DNA of 64,000 nucleotides from Halomonas gemina (GTDB lineage Bacteria > Pseudomonadota > Gammaproteobacteria > Pseudomonadales > Halomonadaceae): NCBI RefSeq assembly GCF_023554995.1, contig NZ_JAMJPK010000008.1, positions 62,001 to 126,000 on the forward strand, given 5' to 3'. Below the pieces are notes generated by a model, which saw only the letters and a program-made list of their open reading frames with translations, did not search any database and had not been told where the DNA came from. This document shows, one piece after another, positions 31,315 to 40,859 of this stretch (positions within the stretch are counted from its first letter, which is position 1; every line of letters begins with the position of its first letter). The position numbers and the translations under genes are program-made.

Positions 31315-32688
31315 ATGAAGATCATCATCCTCGGCGCCGGCCAGGTCGGCGGCACCTTGGCCGAGCACCTGGCCCGGGAGGAGAACGACATCACGGTGGT
31401 GGACACCGACGGCGAGCGCCTGCGCGAGCTGCATACCCGCCTGGACATCCGCACGGTCGTCGGGGCCGGTTCCTACCCCATGGTGCTCCGCCAGGCCGGC
31501 TGCGAGGACGCCGACATGCTGATCGCGGTGACCAACTCCGACGAGGTCAACATGATCGCCTGCCAGGTCGCCCACACCCTGTTTCGCACGCCGACCAAGA
31601 TCGCCCGGGTACGCGCCACCGCCTACCTGACCCGCAAGGGACTGTTCGCCCACGAGGCGGTGCCCATCGACGTGCTGATCAGCCCCGAGCAGGTGGTCAC
31701 CGACCATATCCGCCGGCTGATCGAGCACCCCGGTGCTCTGCAGGTGCTGGAGTTCGCCGGCGGCCTGGTGCAGCTGGTGGCGGTGAAGGCCTTCTACGGC
31801 GGCCCGCTGGTCGGCCAGGAGCTGGGCTTCCTGCGCCGCCACATGCCCAGCGTCGATACCCGGGTGGCGGCCATCTACCGCCAGAACCGGCCGATCATCC
31901 CCCGCGGCGACACCGTGATCGAGGCCGACGACGAGGTCTTCTTCATCGCCGCCCGCCGCGACATCCGCGCGGTGATGAGCGAGCTGCGCCGCCTCGACCG
32001 CGACTTCCGCCGGGTGATGATCGCCGGCGGCGGCAACATCGGCGAGCGCCTGGCCGAGCACCTGGAACACAGCCACCAGGTCAAGATCATCGAGCACAAC
32101 CTCGAGCGCTGCACCCAGCTCTCCGAACGCCTCGACCGCACCGTGGTGCTGCACGGCAGTGCCACCGCCAAGCGGCTGCTGGAAGAGGAGAACATCGAGG
32201 ACTGCGACATCTTCTGCGCGCTGACCAACGACGACGAGGTCAACATCATGTCGTCGATGCTCGCCAAGCGCATGGGCGCCAAGAAGGTGCTGACGCTGAT
32301 CAACAACGCCGCCTACGTGGACCTCGTCCAGGGCGGCGAGATCGACATCGCCATCTCGCCCCAGCAGGCCACCATCGGCAGCCTGCTGACCCACGTGCGG
32401 CGCGGCGACATCGTCAACGTCCACTCGCTGCGCCGCGGCGCAGCCGAGGCCATCGAGGCCATCGCCCACGGCGACACCCAGTCCTCCAAGGTGGTGGGAC
32501 GCACCATCGGCGAGATCGACCTGCCCCAGGGCACCACCATCGGCGCCGTGGTGCGCGGCAAGGAGGTGCTGATCGCCCATGACGACGTGGTGGTGGCGTC
32601 CGGCGACCACGTCATCCTGTTCGTGATCGACAAGCGCCGGCTGCGCGACGTGGAGCGACTCTTCCAGGTCGGGTTGACGTTCTTCTGA
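31315..32688 (+). CDS. trkA: Trk potassium uptake system NAD-binding protein TrkA
   Basis: Cytoplasmic gating ring of the Trk K+ transporter, important for turgor in halophiles. The 457-residue protein is a tandem RCK protein: Rossmann motifs [15 protein letters not shown] (residues 4-18) and [15 protein letters not shown] (about 237-251), each followed by an RCK-C domain. The order rsmB-trkA is as in E. coli and Pseudomonas; here trkH follows after 16 bp, so gate and channel are probably co-expressed. Confidence 0.96.
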   Translation: MKIIILGAGQVGGTLAEHLAREENDITVVDTDGERLRELHTRLDIRTVVGAGSYPMVLRQAGCEDADMLIAVTNSDEVNMIACQVAHTLFRTPTKIARVRATAYLTRKGLFAHEAVPIDVLISPEQVVTDHIRRLIEHPGALQVLEFAGGLVQLVAVKAFYGGPLVGQELGFLRRHMPSVDTRVAAIYRQNRPIIPRGDTVIEADDEVFFIAARRDIRAVMSELRRLDRDFRRVMIAGGGNIGERLAEHLEHSHQVKIIEHNLERCTQLSERLDRTVVLHGSATAKRLLEEENIEDCDIFCALTNDDEVNIMSSMLAKRMGAKKVLTLINNAAYVDLVQGGEIDIAISPQQATIGSLLTHVRRGDIVNVHSLRRGAAEAIEAIAHGDTQSSKVVGRTIGEIDLPQGTTIGAVVRGKEVLIAHDDVVVASGDHVILFVIDKRRLRDVERLFQVGLTFF

Positions 32689-32704
32689 TGAGGAGAGCCG
32701 CCCG

Positions 32705-34153
32705 ATGAGCCTGCGCATGATCCTGCGCATCCTGGGCCTGCTGCTCATGATGTTCAGCCTGACCATGGTGCCACCGATCCTGATCTCGCTGCTGTTCGCC
32801 GACGGCATGTGGGAGGCCTTCGCGGTGGCCATAGGCATCACCGTGGCCACCGGAGCGGTGATGTACCTGCCCAACCGCCACGCCCGCAAGGAGCTACGCA
32901 CCCGAGACGGCTTCCTGATCGCGGCACTGTTCTGGAGCGTGCTGGGGCTGTTCGGCGCGCTGCCGCTGATGCTCACCGGCGACACGGCCCTGGCCCCCAC
33001 CGACGCCGTCTTCGAATCCTTCTCGGGCCTGACCACCACCGGCGCCACGGTGATCACCGGCATCGAATTCCTGCCCAAGGCGGTCCTCTACTACCGCCAG
33101 CAGCTGCAGTGGCTGGGCGGCATGGGGATCGTGGTGCTGGCCGTCGCCATCCTGCCGACCCTGGGGGTCGGCGGCATGGCCCTCTACCGCACCGAGATCC
33201 CGGGCCCGCTGAAGGATTCCAAGCTCACCCCGCGCATCACCGAGACGGCCAAGGCGCTGTGGTACATCTACGCCAGCCTGACCCTGACCTGCATGCTGGC
33301 CTACATGGCGGCCGGCATGGACTGGTTCGATGCCCTGGGCCACAGCTTCTCCACCGTGGCCATCGGCGGCTTCTCCACCTATGACGCCAGCATCGGCCAC
33401 TTCGACAGCGCGCTGGTCGAGATGATCTGCGTGTTCTTCCTGATCGTCTCCGCGGTGAGCTTCAGCCTGCACTTCCTCGCCTGGCGGCAGCGCAGCGTGA
33501 CGCACTACTTCCAGGACCCGGAAGCGCGTTTCCTGATGCTCTTCCTGATCAGCCTGACCGTGATCACGGTCCTCTCGCTCTGGCTGACCGACACCTACAG
33601 TACCGAGCTTGGGCTGCGTCACGGCCTGTTCGAGGTGGTCTCGGTGGCCACCACCGCCGGCTTCGCCGTGGCGGACTTCTCCACCTGGCCCGGCGCCCTG
33701 CCCTTCCTGCTGTTCGTCGCGGCCTTCGTCGGCGGCTGCTCGGGCTCCACCGGCGGCGGCATGAAGGTGATCCGCATCATCCTGATCCTCAAGCAGGGCA
33801 TGCGCGAGGTGATGCGCCTGATCCACCCCAATGCGGTGATCACGGTGAAGATCGGCAAGGTCAGCGTGCCGGACGGCATCGCCCAGGCGGTATGGGGCTT
33901 CTTCTCCGCCTACGTGATGCTGTTCTTCCTGATGCTGGTGGGGGTGATGGCCACCGGGGTCGACCAGGTCACCGCCTGGTCCACGGTGGGCTCAGCGCTC
34001 AACAACCTGGGCCCGGCGCTGGGCGAGGCCTCCGCCCACTATGGCGACCTGCCGGAGCTGGCCAAGTGGATCCTGGTGATGGCCATGCTGCTCGGCCGCC
34101 TGGAGATCTTCACCGTACTGGTGCTGTTTACCCCGGCCTTCTGGCGCAAGTAG
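32705..34153 (+). CDS. trkH: Trk potassium channel subunit TrkH
   Basis: Integral membrane K+ channel that works with TrkA. The 482-residue protein has about ten to twelve spans arranged as four membrane-pore-membrane repeats; the pore loops include GLTTTGATVITGIE, FSTVAIGGFSTYD, VATTAGFAV and LGRLEIFTVLVLF downstream of the last. GGCSGSTGGGMKVIRI marks the conserved loop in the third repeat. Length equals E. coli TrkH. Directly behind trkA. Confidence 0.96.
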   Translation: MSLRMILRILGLLLMMFSLTMVPPILISLLFADGMWEAFAVAIGITVATGAVMYLPNRHARKELRTRDGFLIAALFWSVLGLFGALPLMLTGDTALAPTDAVFESFSGLTTTGATVITGIEFLPKAVLYYRQQLQWLGGMGIVVLAVAILPTLGVGGMALYRTEIPGPLKDSKLTPRITETAKALWYIYASLTLTCMLAYMAAGMDWFDALGHSFSTVAIGGFSTYDASIGHFDSALVEMICVFFLIVSAVSFSLHFLAWRQRSVTHYFQDPEARFLMLFLISLTVITVLSLWLTDTYSTELGLRHGLFEVVSVATTAGFAVADFSTWPGALPFLLFVAAFVGGCSGSTGGGMKVIRIILILKQGMREVMRLIHPNAVITVKIGKVSVPDGIAQAVWGFFSAYVMLFFLMLVGVMATGVDQVTAWSTVGSALNNLGPALGEASAHYGDLPELAKWILVMAMLLGRLEIFTVLVLFTPAFWRK

Positions 34154-34181
34154 CAGACCCGAGGCAAGCGTCGCAGCGGGT

Positions 34182-34210
34182 TTGGCCCGTCGGCGGGCTT
34201 CGTGGATAAT
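34182..34210 (+). promoter_or_regulatory. candidate sigma70 promoter of the TraB-family gene
   Basis: TTGGCC and GATAAT with a 17-bp spacer, 31 bp upstream of the ATG at 34242 and after the trkH stop. Confidence 0.55.
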
Positions 34211-34241
34211 CGCCCTTTCACTCCATACTGCCCGAGCGTCC

Positions 34242-35480
34242 ATGACCGACTCCCAGGACTCCGTGACCACCGCCCCCCAGGACGACACCACCAGCGGCCC
34301 GCGCCGGGTCCTGCAGGTGGGCGAGACCCGCTATACCCTGCTGGGCACGGCCCATGTCTCCGCCGAGAGCGCCGCGGACGTGCGCGCGCTGATCCGTTCC
34401 GGCGATTACGACGCCGTGGCCATCGAGCTTTGCGACTCGCGCCACCACAGCCTCACCAACCCCGATGCCCTGGGCGAGCAGGACCTGTTCCAGATCTTCC
34501 GCCAGGGCAAGGCCGGCATGGTGGCGGCCAGCCTGGCGCTGGGCGCCTTCCAGCAGCGCGTGGCCGAGCAGTCGGGCATCGAGCCGGGGGCCGAGATGCG
34601 CGCCGCCCTGGAGGAGAGCCGTGACGCCGGCCTGCCGCTGTTGCTGATCGACCGCGACGTGGGCATCACCCTCAAGCGCATCTATCACAACGTGCCCTGG
34701 TGGCAGCGCTTCTCGCTGTTCTCGGGGCTGCTCGGCAGCGTGCTGTCGCGCCAGCAGGTCTCCGCCGAGGAGATCGAACGGCTCAAGGAGGGCGACGTCC
34801 TGGAGTCCACCTTCAGCGAGTTTGCCGCCGAGTCGGAATCCCTCTACACGCCGCTGATCAGCGAACGGGACCGCTACATGGTGCTGCGCCTGGCGGAGGA
34901 TGCCGGCCCCGGACGCTATCGCCACGTGCTGGTGGTGATCGGGGCCGGCCACATGAAGGGCATGGCCGAGCAGCTGGAGCAGCCACTGCCCGCCGACCCC
35001 GCTGCGGAGCGTGGGCGCCTCGAGGTCACCCCGCCGCCGTCGCGGATCTGGCGGGCGCTGCCCTGGCTGATCACCGCTCTGGTGCTGACCGGCTTCGCCA
35101 TCGGCTTCTCGCGCAACACCCAGTTGGGCTGGCAGCTGGTGGGCGAGTGGTTCCTGATCAACGGCGTGCTCTCCGGGGCGGCCACCCTGGCGGCCCTCGC
35201 CCACCCGGTCACGGTGGCGGCGACCTTCTTCGCCGCGCCGCTCACCTCGCTCAATCCCACCATCGGTGCCGGCTTCGTCGCCGCCGGGGTGGAGCTGTGG
35301 ATGCGCAAGCCCAAGGTGCGGGACTTCTCGACCCTGCGCCATGACGTCACCGAGCTCAAGGGCTGGTGGCGCAACCGGGTCTCGCGCACCCTGCTGGTCT
35401 TCCTGACCGCCACCCTCGGCTCCGCGGCCGGGACCTGGATCGCCGGTTTCCGCATCGCCGGAGCGCTGTTTGGCGGCTGA
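34242..35480 (+). CDS. TraB-family membrane protein
   Basis: TraB/PrgY-type protein; related proteins are thought to act on or sequester peptides, but bacterial functions are poorly known. The 412-residue product has the N-terminal TraB domain with YTLLGTAHVSAESAADV, an ELCDSRH segment and VVIGAGHMKGMAEQL, then three or four C-terminal spans starting near residue 270 (LPWLITALVLTGFAIGF). The ATG at 34242 is preferred over an in-frame upstream start because a promoter lies between them. Likely inner membrane with the TraB domain cytoplasmic (inference). Confidence 0.86.
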   Translation: MTDSQDSVTTAPQDDTTSGPRRVLQVGETRYTLLGTAHVSAESAADVRALIRSGDYDAVAIELCDSRHHSLTNPDALGEQDLFQIFRQGKAGMVAASLALGAFQQRVAEQSGIEPGAEMRAALEESRDAGLPLLLIDRDVGITLKRIYHNVPWWQRFSLFSGLLGSVLSRQQVSAEEIERLKEGDVLESTFSEFAAESESLYTPLISERDRYMVLRLAEDAGPGRYRHVLVVIGAGHMKGMAEQLEQPLPADPAAERGRLEVTPPPSRIWRALPWLITALVLTGFAIGFSRNTQLGWQLVGEWFLINGVLSGAATLAALAHPVTVAATFFAAPLTSLNPTIGAGFVAAGVELWMRKPKVRDFSTLRHDVTELKGWWRNRVSRTLLVFLTATLGSAAGTWIAGFRIAGALFGG

Positions 35481-35741
35481 CCTCCCTGCCGGGGCGAGTG
35501 CCATGACGGTGCCCGCCACCGGCTCCGAGCGCTCGCGCCACAGGCGTGGCGGACATTGGCATGAGAGGTGCTGAGCCCCGGCATGAGAGAAAGCAGAACC
35601 CGCGCCCTGTCCCCCTGACCTATGTTCAAGGCAGCGGCAGCGGCGGCGGCCCCGTGGGCGCCGCCGTTGTGGCCTTGATGGACCACCATCCATGGCGATC
35701 ATCCGGAAGAAGGCCTCCGGATGAACACGGGGGACAATCGT

Positions 35742-36080
35742 ATGAAAACGGCCATCCTATCCTTGGCGCTGAGCTTCGTTTTCCTGGGAGCCTCATCTGC
35801 CTCTGCAGAGTCCGAGGACATGCTGCAGCTGGCGGAGGAGAAGCAGTGCCTTAGCTGCCACGCCCGGGACGATGAAACCCCGCGGGCGCCGGGCTTCAAC
35901 AGCATTGCCGCCAAGTACGCGGGGGGAGAGATGAGGGGCTACCTGGTCGAGGTCGTGATGACAGGGGGCGAGGATCACTGGGGGTCGGCGACCATGCCGG
36001 AATCTGGCGAGCGTGCCGAGGTGAGCGAGGAGGAGGCCGAGCAGCTGGTCGACTGGATCCTGAGCAAGCACCAGGAGTGA
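35742..36080 (+). CDS. small class I cytochrome c
   Basis: Periplasmic electron carrier resembling cytochrome c551/c5. The 112-residue product has a signal peptide ending SASA, one heme motif CLSCH (Cys36, Cys39, His40) and a probable axial Met in GSATMPES. The upstream ATG at 35721 is possible but gives a longer leader. The preceding 261 bp (35481-35741) have no gene that I can support; they contain a GGCGGCG/CGCCGCC stem at about 35643-35665. The redox partner is unknown. Confidence 0.88.
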   Translation: MKTAILSLALSFVFLGASSASAESEDMLQLAEEKQCLSCHARDDETPRAPGFNSIAAKYAGGEMRGYLVEVVMTGGEDHWGSATMPESGERAEVSEEEAEQLVDWILSKHQE

Positions 36081-36135
36081 GGCCGCCCCATGGCGCGTGA
36101 CCCAACGATCGCGTCAGCGGGGAGAGGCCGCAGGC

Positions 36136-36921
36136 TCAGCGAAGGGCTCGTTCCCGCAGACGCCGCATCGCCGCCGTCGGTGCCTCGAGCTTCTCGTGGC
36201 GCCGACTGGCCGCGTAGCTGTCGTTGAAGGCATCGAAGTAGTCGTCGAGCACCTCGGCCGCCTGCGTGTCTCCGGCCTGGCGCAGCAGCTCGATGGCAAC
36301 TTCGGCGGTACAGAGGTGCGCGGCGGAGGCCGGCTTGCGCAGCCGGTAGCGGGTGAGCCGCTCGGTGGCCAGCGGCAGCACCGGCAGCCGGTCGAGGTAG
36401 GGACTCTTGCGGAAGATCCGCCGGGCTTGCCGCCAGGTCCCGTCGAGGATGATGAAGACCGGTATCCGGCCACCTCGCTGACGCTCGGTGACGGCTTCCA
36501 TGCCCACCACCCGGTCGGCATAGTCCGGCTGGTCGTCGGGGAAGATCACGAAGGGCGCGTAGCGCGCGTCCTCGAGCAGCGCCAGCAGCCGCTCGTCGGG
36601 CGCCGTGCGGTACCAGGTAAAGACCTCGGTGCCGGGCAAGATGTCGGCGATGAGCCGCCCGGTATTGGTGGGCTTGTGGTGTTCCAGAGGGTGGGTGAGC
36701 AGCCACACCCGCGCCTCGCTGGTGGCCGTGACCCGATAGGGACACAGGCAGTTGAGCACCGGCAGATTGCAGCACTCGCAGCGGGTGACGAAGCTTCCCC
36801 GGGCCTTGAACTCACGGCGCGGCGGCCGCGGATGACCAGTGGCGGGGTCACTGGAGAGCCCGGTGGCGGGGTCGCGCTCGATGACGGCGTCGTGGAAGGT
36901 GTCGTCCTGCATGTGCGGCAT
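36136..36921 (-). CDS. DTW-domain tRNA-uridine aminocarboxypropyltransferase
   Basis: Member of the DTW family that adds the acp3U modification to tRNA (TapT/YfiP in E. coli). The 261-residue product has an N-terminal Cys-rich metal-binding part (CECCNLPVLNCLC), a SPOUT-like core, and the name-giving motif as LDGTWRQARRIF. With the ATG at 36921 it begins MPHMQDDTF; the frame is open upstream but extends past any likely start. It is followed on the same strand by the sirtuin and aceK only after promoter-sized gaps upstream. Confidence 0.9.
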   Translation of the reverse strand: MPHMQDDTFHDAVIERDPATGLSSDPATGHPRPPRREFKARGSFVTRCECCNLPVLNCLCPYRVTATSEARVWLLTHPLEHHKPTNTGRLIADILPGTEVFTWYRTAPDERLLALLEDARYAPFVIFPDDQPDYADRVVGMEAVTERQRGGRIPVFIILDGTWRQARRIFRKSPYLDRLPVLPLATERLTRYRLRKPASAAHLCTAEVAIELLRQAGDTQAAEVLDDYFDAFNDSYAASRRHEKLEAPTAAMRRLRERALR

Positions 36922-36985
36922 GGTCCCGGACCGAAGGGGCCGGCATTCTAGCATGGGCCATGCGCTTGTTGCTGCTTGCCCCCTG

Positions 36986-37720
36986 CTACGCGAGTAGCGT
37001 CTCCGGAAGCCAGAGCCTCCCCTCACGCGTCCAGTGTCGCACCAGTGCCGGCACCCCCTTTCCGGCCGGCTGGCCGAGGCCGGTGACGCCCGGCGGGGTC
37101 AGGGCATCGGCCTCGGGGTCGACCAGCACGCAGGGAGCGTCGAGGGGCGCATGCTCGAGCAGCGAGGCCGCCGGCATCACGGCGAGAGAGGTCCCGACCA
37201 CCAGCAGCAGGTCGGCCTGGGCGGCGATCTCGCAGGCGTCCGCGAAGTGCGGCACCGCCTCGCCGAACCACACCACGTCCGGGCGCAGCTGGCTACCCTT
37301 GTCGCAGATGTCCCCCAGGCGGATGCCACCGCGGGGCAGCGGGTAGTGCATGCGCGGGTCCACCGAGGAGCGCGCCTTGAGGATCTCGCCATGCAGGTGC
37401 AGCACGTGGCGTGAGCCGGCGCGCTCGTGCAGGTCATCGATGTTCTGGGTGATGATGCTGACCTGGAAGCCCTGCTGCTCCAGCGCCGCCAGGGCCTTGT
37501 GGGCGGCATTGGGACGGGCCCGGCGCACCTGGTCGCGCCGCTGGTCGTAGAAGCGCAGCACCCGCTCGGGGTCCCGCCGCCAGGCCTGGGGCGTGGCGAC
37601 CTCCTCCACGGGGTGATCCGCCCACAGGCCATCGCTGGCGCGGAAGGTCTGGATGCCGCTCTCGGCACTGATTCCGGCCCCGGTGAAGACCACCAGGTGG
37701 GGGCGTCTCGGGTCACCCAT
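36986..37720 (-). CDS. cobB: Sir2-family NAD-dependent deacylase lacking zinc cysteines
   Basis: Sirtuin that removes acyl groups from lysines using NAD. The 244-residue protein has the NAD motifs FTGAGISAESGIQTFR, ITQNIDDLHERAG with catalytic His in HLHGEI, LRPDVVWFGE and VVGTSLAVMPAA. Typical CobB proteins carry four cysteines for a structural zinc between the catalytic His and the WFGE motif; here this stretch (KARSSVDPRMHYPL...GDICDKGSQ) has only one Cys. This shorter zinc-free form also occurs in other bacteria. Whether it is a deacetylase, desuccinylase or something else cannot be told. Confidence 0.88.
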   Translation of the reverse strand: MGDPRRPHLVVFTGAGISAESGIQTFRASDGLWADHPVEEVATPQAWRRDPERVLRFYDQRRDQVRRARPNAAHKALAALEQQGFQVSIITQNIDDLHERAGSRHVLHLHGEILKARSSVDPRMHYPLPRGGIRLGDICDKGSQLRPDVVWFGEAVPHFADACEIAAQADLLLVVGTSLAVMPAASLLEHAPLDAPCVLVDPEADALTPPGVTGLGQPAGKGVPALVRHWTREGRLWLPETLLA

Positions 37721-37757
37721 GGGTCGCCTCGTGCTTGCTGTGCCTGTCGCGCCTTGC

Positions 37758-39503
37758 TCAGTAGGTCAGGCCATTGTCGTCGCCACCGGCGAAGCGCCGC
37801 TTGTTGCGATAGGGATAGACGTCGATCACCCGACCGTCGAGGATCGCCCGCTGCAGCCCCTTCCAGTAGTCGGCATCGAACAGCTCCGGGTGGAGCTGGT
37901 AGAAGCGCTTGCGCAGCCGCACGTCGGCGAACAGGAAGGGGCCGAATTCCTCGGGGAAAATATCATTGGGTCCCACCGAGTACCAGGGCTCGTCGGCCAG
38001 CTCCTGCTCGGGGTACATGGGCTCGGGAATGTGCCGGAAGTTGCACTCGGTCAGGTAGCTGACCTCGTCATAGTCGTAGAAGACGACCCGGCCGTGGCGG
38101 GTCACGCCGAAATTCTTGAGCAGCATGTCGCCGGGGAAGATGTTGGCGGCGGCCATCTGCTTGATGGCATTGCCGTAGTCCTTGAGCACCGCCAGGGTCT
38201 CCACCTCGTCGCACTGCTCTAGGTAGAGGTTGAGCGGCGTCATCATGCGCTCGGTATAGCAGTGCTTGATGATGACCTTGTCGCCGCGCAGGTAGACGGT
38301 GGAGGGAGCCACCTCCAGCAGGTGCGCCAGGCAGTCGGGATCGAAGTGGTCCTGGCGGGCGATGAAGTTGGAGAACTCCTGGGTATCGGCCATGCGCCCC
38401 ACCCGGTCGTGGCGCTTGACCAGGCGATACTTCTCGCGGACGTTCTCGCGGGTCATCTCCTTGCTCGGGTCGAAGCGGTCCTTGATGATCTTGAACACCG
38501 TGCGGAAGGAGGGCAGCACGAAGACCGCCATGACCATGCCACGCACCCCCGGGGCGATGATGAACTGGTCCTCGCGCTTGGCCACCTGGCGGTTGAGGGC
38601 GCGGAAGAACTCGGTCTTGCCGTGCTTGAAGAAGCCGATGGAGGCATACAGCTCGCCCTGGGGCTTGTCGGGCATCAGCTCCTGCAGGTAGTGCACGAAC
38701 TCGCTGGGCACCACCACCTTGACCTGGAAGTAGGCGCGGGTGAAGGAGAAGATGATCGACACCTCGTCGGGCTCGATCAGCACGGTATCCAGGTGCAGTC
38801 CCTCGCCCTGCTCATGCAGCACCGGCAACACCAGCGGTACCTGCTGGCCACCGCCCAGTATCCTGCCGACCAGGTAGGCGCCCTTGTTGCGGTAGAAGAC
38901 GCTCTTGATCAGTTCGATCTCGGCCTCGGGGTCCTCGAGGATGGCCCCGGGCAGCAGCTGCTGGAGCACTTCGCTGCCCAGGGCCGCCTCACGCTCCAGG
39001 TCGACGAAGGACGTCTCGAAGCGTGCCTCGCCCAGCGCCCAGCGCAACCCCGCCGCCCAGTCCCCGCCCACCCGCCGATGGCGGCACAGCTCGAGGCCGG
39101 AGTGGTGCGCCGCCCGCTCCCGGGAGCTGTAGACGAACATCCAGTCGTTGCGGATGTGGCGGTGGTGGAAGAGCGAGCAGAACATCGAGTTGAAGAAGGT
39201 CTCGGCCAGCTCGTAGTCCAGCCGCTGGTTGATCAGCTCGGCGTAGTGGCGCCGGGCTTCCCCCCAGCACTCGCAGTGGGTCAGCAGGTCATCGTCGAAG
39301 GTGCGTCTCAGCCGTGCCAGCGTCTCCTGCACCTTCTCGTCATAGAGGTCGATGCGCTCCGCCGAGGCCTGCTGGGCCTCGCGCCAGGCGGCGTCCCGAA
39401 AGCGGCGACTGGCATCCGCGGTGATCTGCTTGAAGCGCGAACGGTACTCGTCGAAGCCATGCAGCACGGTGGCGGCGAGGTGATAGGCGGGCGAATGCTT
39501 CAT
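37758..39503 (-). CDS. aceK: isocitrate dehydrogenase kinase/phosphatase
   Basis: Bifunctional enzyme that switches isocitrate dehydrogenase off by phosphorylation to send carbon to the glyoxylate shunt. The 581-residue protein (E. coli 578) starts MKHSPAYHLAATVLHGFDEY from the ATG at 39503. It keeps the kinase core around APGVRGMVMAVFVLPS (nucleotide loop), FKIIKDRFDP (Lys) and NIFPGDMLLKNFGV with FYDYDEV (catalytic region). The gene is not next to aceA or aceB here, unlike the E. coli aceBAK operon. Confidence 0.95.
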   Translation of the reverse strand: MKHSPAYHLAATVLHGFDEYRSRFKQITADASRRFRDAAWREAQQASAERIDLYDEKVQETLARLRRTFDDDLLTHCECWGEARRHYAELINQRLDYELAETFFNSMFCSLFHHRHIRNDWMFVYSSRERAAHHSGLELCRHRRVGGDWAAGLRWALGEARFETSFVDLEREAALGSEVLQQLLPGAILEDPEAEIELIKSVFYRNKGAYLVGRILGGGQQVPLVLPVLHEQGEGLHLDTVLIEPDEVSIIFSFTRAYFQVKVVVPSEFVHYLQELMPDKPQGELYASIGFFKHGKTEFFRALNRQVAKREDQFIIAPGVRGMVMAVFVLPSFRTVFKIIKDRFDPSKEMTRENVREKYRLVKRHDRVGRMADTQEFSNFIARQDHFDPDCLAHLLEVAPSTVYLRGDKVIIKHCYTERMMTPLNLYLEQCDEVETLAVLKDYGNAIKQMAAANIFPGDMLLKNFGVTRHGRVVFYDYDEVSYLTECNFRHIPEPMYPEQELADEPWYSVGPNDIFPEEFGPFLFADVRLRKRFYQLHPELFDADYWKGLQRAILDGRVIDVYPYRNKRRFAGGDDNGLTY

Positions 39504-39597
39504 GATCGGGCTCCGGACAGCGAGACCCCCAGCATGACGAATTGTGCAGCGCAAGGCGAGCCGACCAAGGTGGCGCCCGCCAGGGCCGCCGTCGGCC

Positions 39598-40752
39598 TCA
39601 TTCGCCCTCACCCAGTGCCAGCACATGCACCAGCGCGCGCCACAGGCCCCAGCCGTCCCGCCAGCCCGACGATACCGCCACGTGCTGCAGCGCCCCGGCC
39701 TCGAAGAGGCGAGCCTGCCCCGGCGGCAGGGCATCGTGCAGGCGTCGGCTGTGGCTGAACGGGATCACCCGGTCCTGCGGTCCATGGATCAGCACCAGCC
39801 TGGCCTGCAGGCTGTCGAGCGAGCGGCGCGAGGGGTCCAGCGCCTCGAGCTCCCTTGCCAGCGCTGGCGGCAGCCTGCCGATCAGGGCCTCCACGCGGCC
39901 CGGATCCTCGTTGGTCACCAGATCAAAGAGCGCCCTGCCCGAGCCCCCCAGCCGCTGGGCCTCGGCACTCACCGGGGCCGCGTGGTCCGCCAGCCCGCGC
40001 CGGGCAATGGTCTCGAGCAACGCCCGGTCCTGCTGGTCCTCCAGCCATTGCAGCTGGCTCAACAGCACGGCCCAGCGCGCCTCCCGCTGCGGCGGGGGGA
40101 CCGCCCGGCCGACCTCGCCGCGGTCCTCGCCGGTGGTGACATAGCGCAGCATGTCCGTCATGTCATAGTAGCCGCCCACGGCCACCACGAAGCTCACCCG
40201 ATGGGCCACCGCCTCGTCCATGGCGGCGATCAGGGCCGGTCCCACCGCGAAGCTGACCGCCGCCACCGCGGTGCGCGGCGGCACCTCGGGCGACGCCCGG
40301 GTGGCATGGCGGATGGCATCGACGATGGCCTCTACCTCGCGGGTGCTGATGGAGTAGTCCCGCAATCCGTCGAGTTCCGGCACCATAACCGTGAATCCCA
40401 CCCGGCCGAGGGTCATCGCCAACGCCACCAGGCGCGGGTCGCGACGGCCCTGTTCGGTGAAGCCGTGCACCAGGATCAGCGATCCCCGGCTGGGCACTCG
40501 GGGGTGATAGAGATCGGCCTGGTAGGCGCGACCCTGGCGCGCATAGTGGAGGCCCTCCCGGCGGGGTGGCTCGCTGCGACGCTTCAGCCGGCTCTCCCCG
40601 TCGCCCGCCGACAGGTCGCCCAGCACCATCAGGGCCTGGTGATTCCGGTTCAGGCTGGCACAGCCCGCCAGCAGGGCGGGGAGCAGGCTCAGCGCCATCA
40701 GCAGGGCCCCCAGACGAAGACGCGTTCTCATGTCGACCAGACTAGCGGCCAT
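39598..40752 (-). CDS. alpha/beta-hydrolase-fold lipoprotein
   Basis: Predicted exported hydrolase. The 384-residue product has a lipobox LLAGC and an alpha/beta-hydrolase pattern: LILVHGFTEQG (oxyanion region), a nucleophile-elbow candidate AVSFAVGPA (Ser in an AxSxA rather than GxSxG context), a late Asp in IHGPQDRVIPF and a His in LQHVAVSS. I chose the ATG at 40752 because GAGG stands just upstream; an ATG at 40731 gives a shorter signal peptide without a ribosome site. Substrate unknown; divergent from truC. Confidence 0.8.
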   Translation of the reverse strand: MAASLVDMRTRLRLGALLMALSLLPALLAGCASLNRNHQALMVLGDLSAGDGESRLKRRSEPPRREGLHYARQGRAYQADLYHPRVPSRGSLILVHGFTEQGRRDPRLVALAMTLGRVGFTVMVPELDGLRDYSISTREVEAIVDAIRHATRASPEVPPRTAVAAVSFAVGPALIAAMDEAVAHRVSFVVAVGGYYDMTDMLRYVTTGEDRGEVGRAVPPPQREARWAVLLSQLQWLEDQQDRALLETIARRGLADHAAPVSAEAQRLGGSGRALFDLVTNEDPGRVEALIGRLPPALARELEALDPSRRSLDSLQARLVLIHGPQDRVIPFSHSRRLHDALPPGQARLFEAGALQHVAVSSGWRDGWGLWRALVHVLALGEGE

Positions 40753-40859
40753 GACGACCTCGCACCGGACTTTCGCGATCGCGACGGAGCACGGATGGAT
40801 GACAGCAGGCCGTCGGCCGGCGACAATGGCGCCCCCTTGATCCCGTGACCGTGCCCCCG

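Noticed and set aside
35481-35741. Small gene in the gap before the cytochrome c gene
   Set aside because: Short frames exist, including one starting at 35546, but none has a ribosome site plus protein-like composition; only a GC hairpin is visible.
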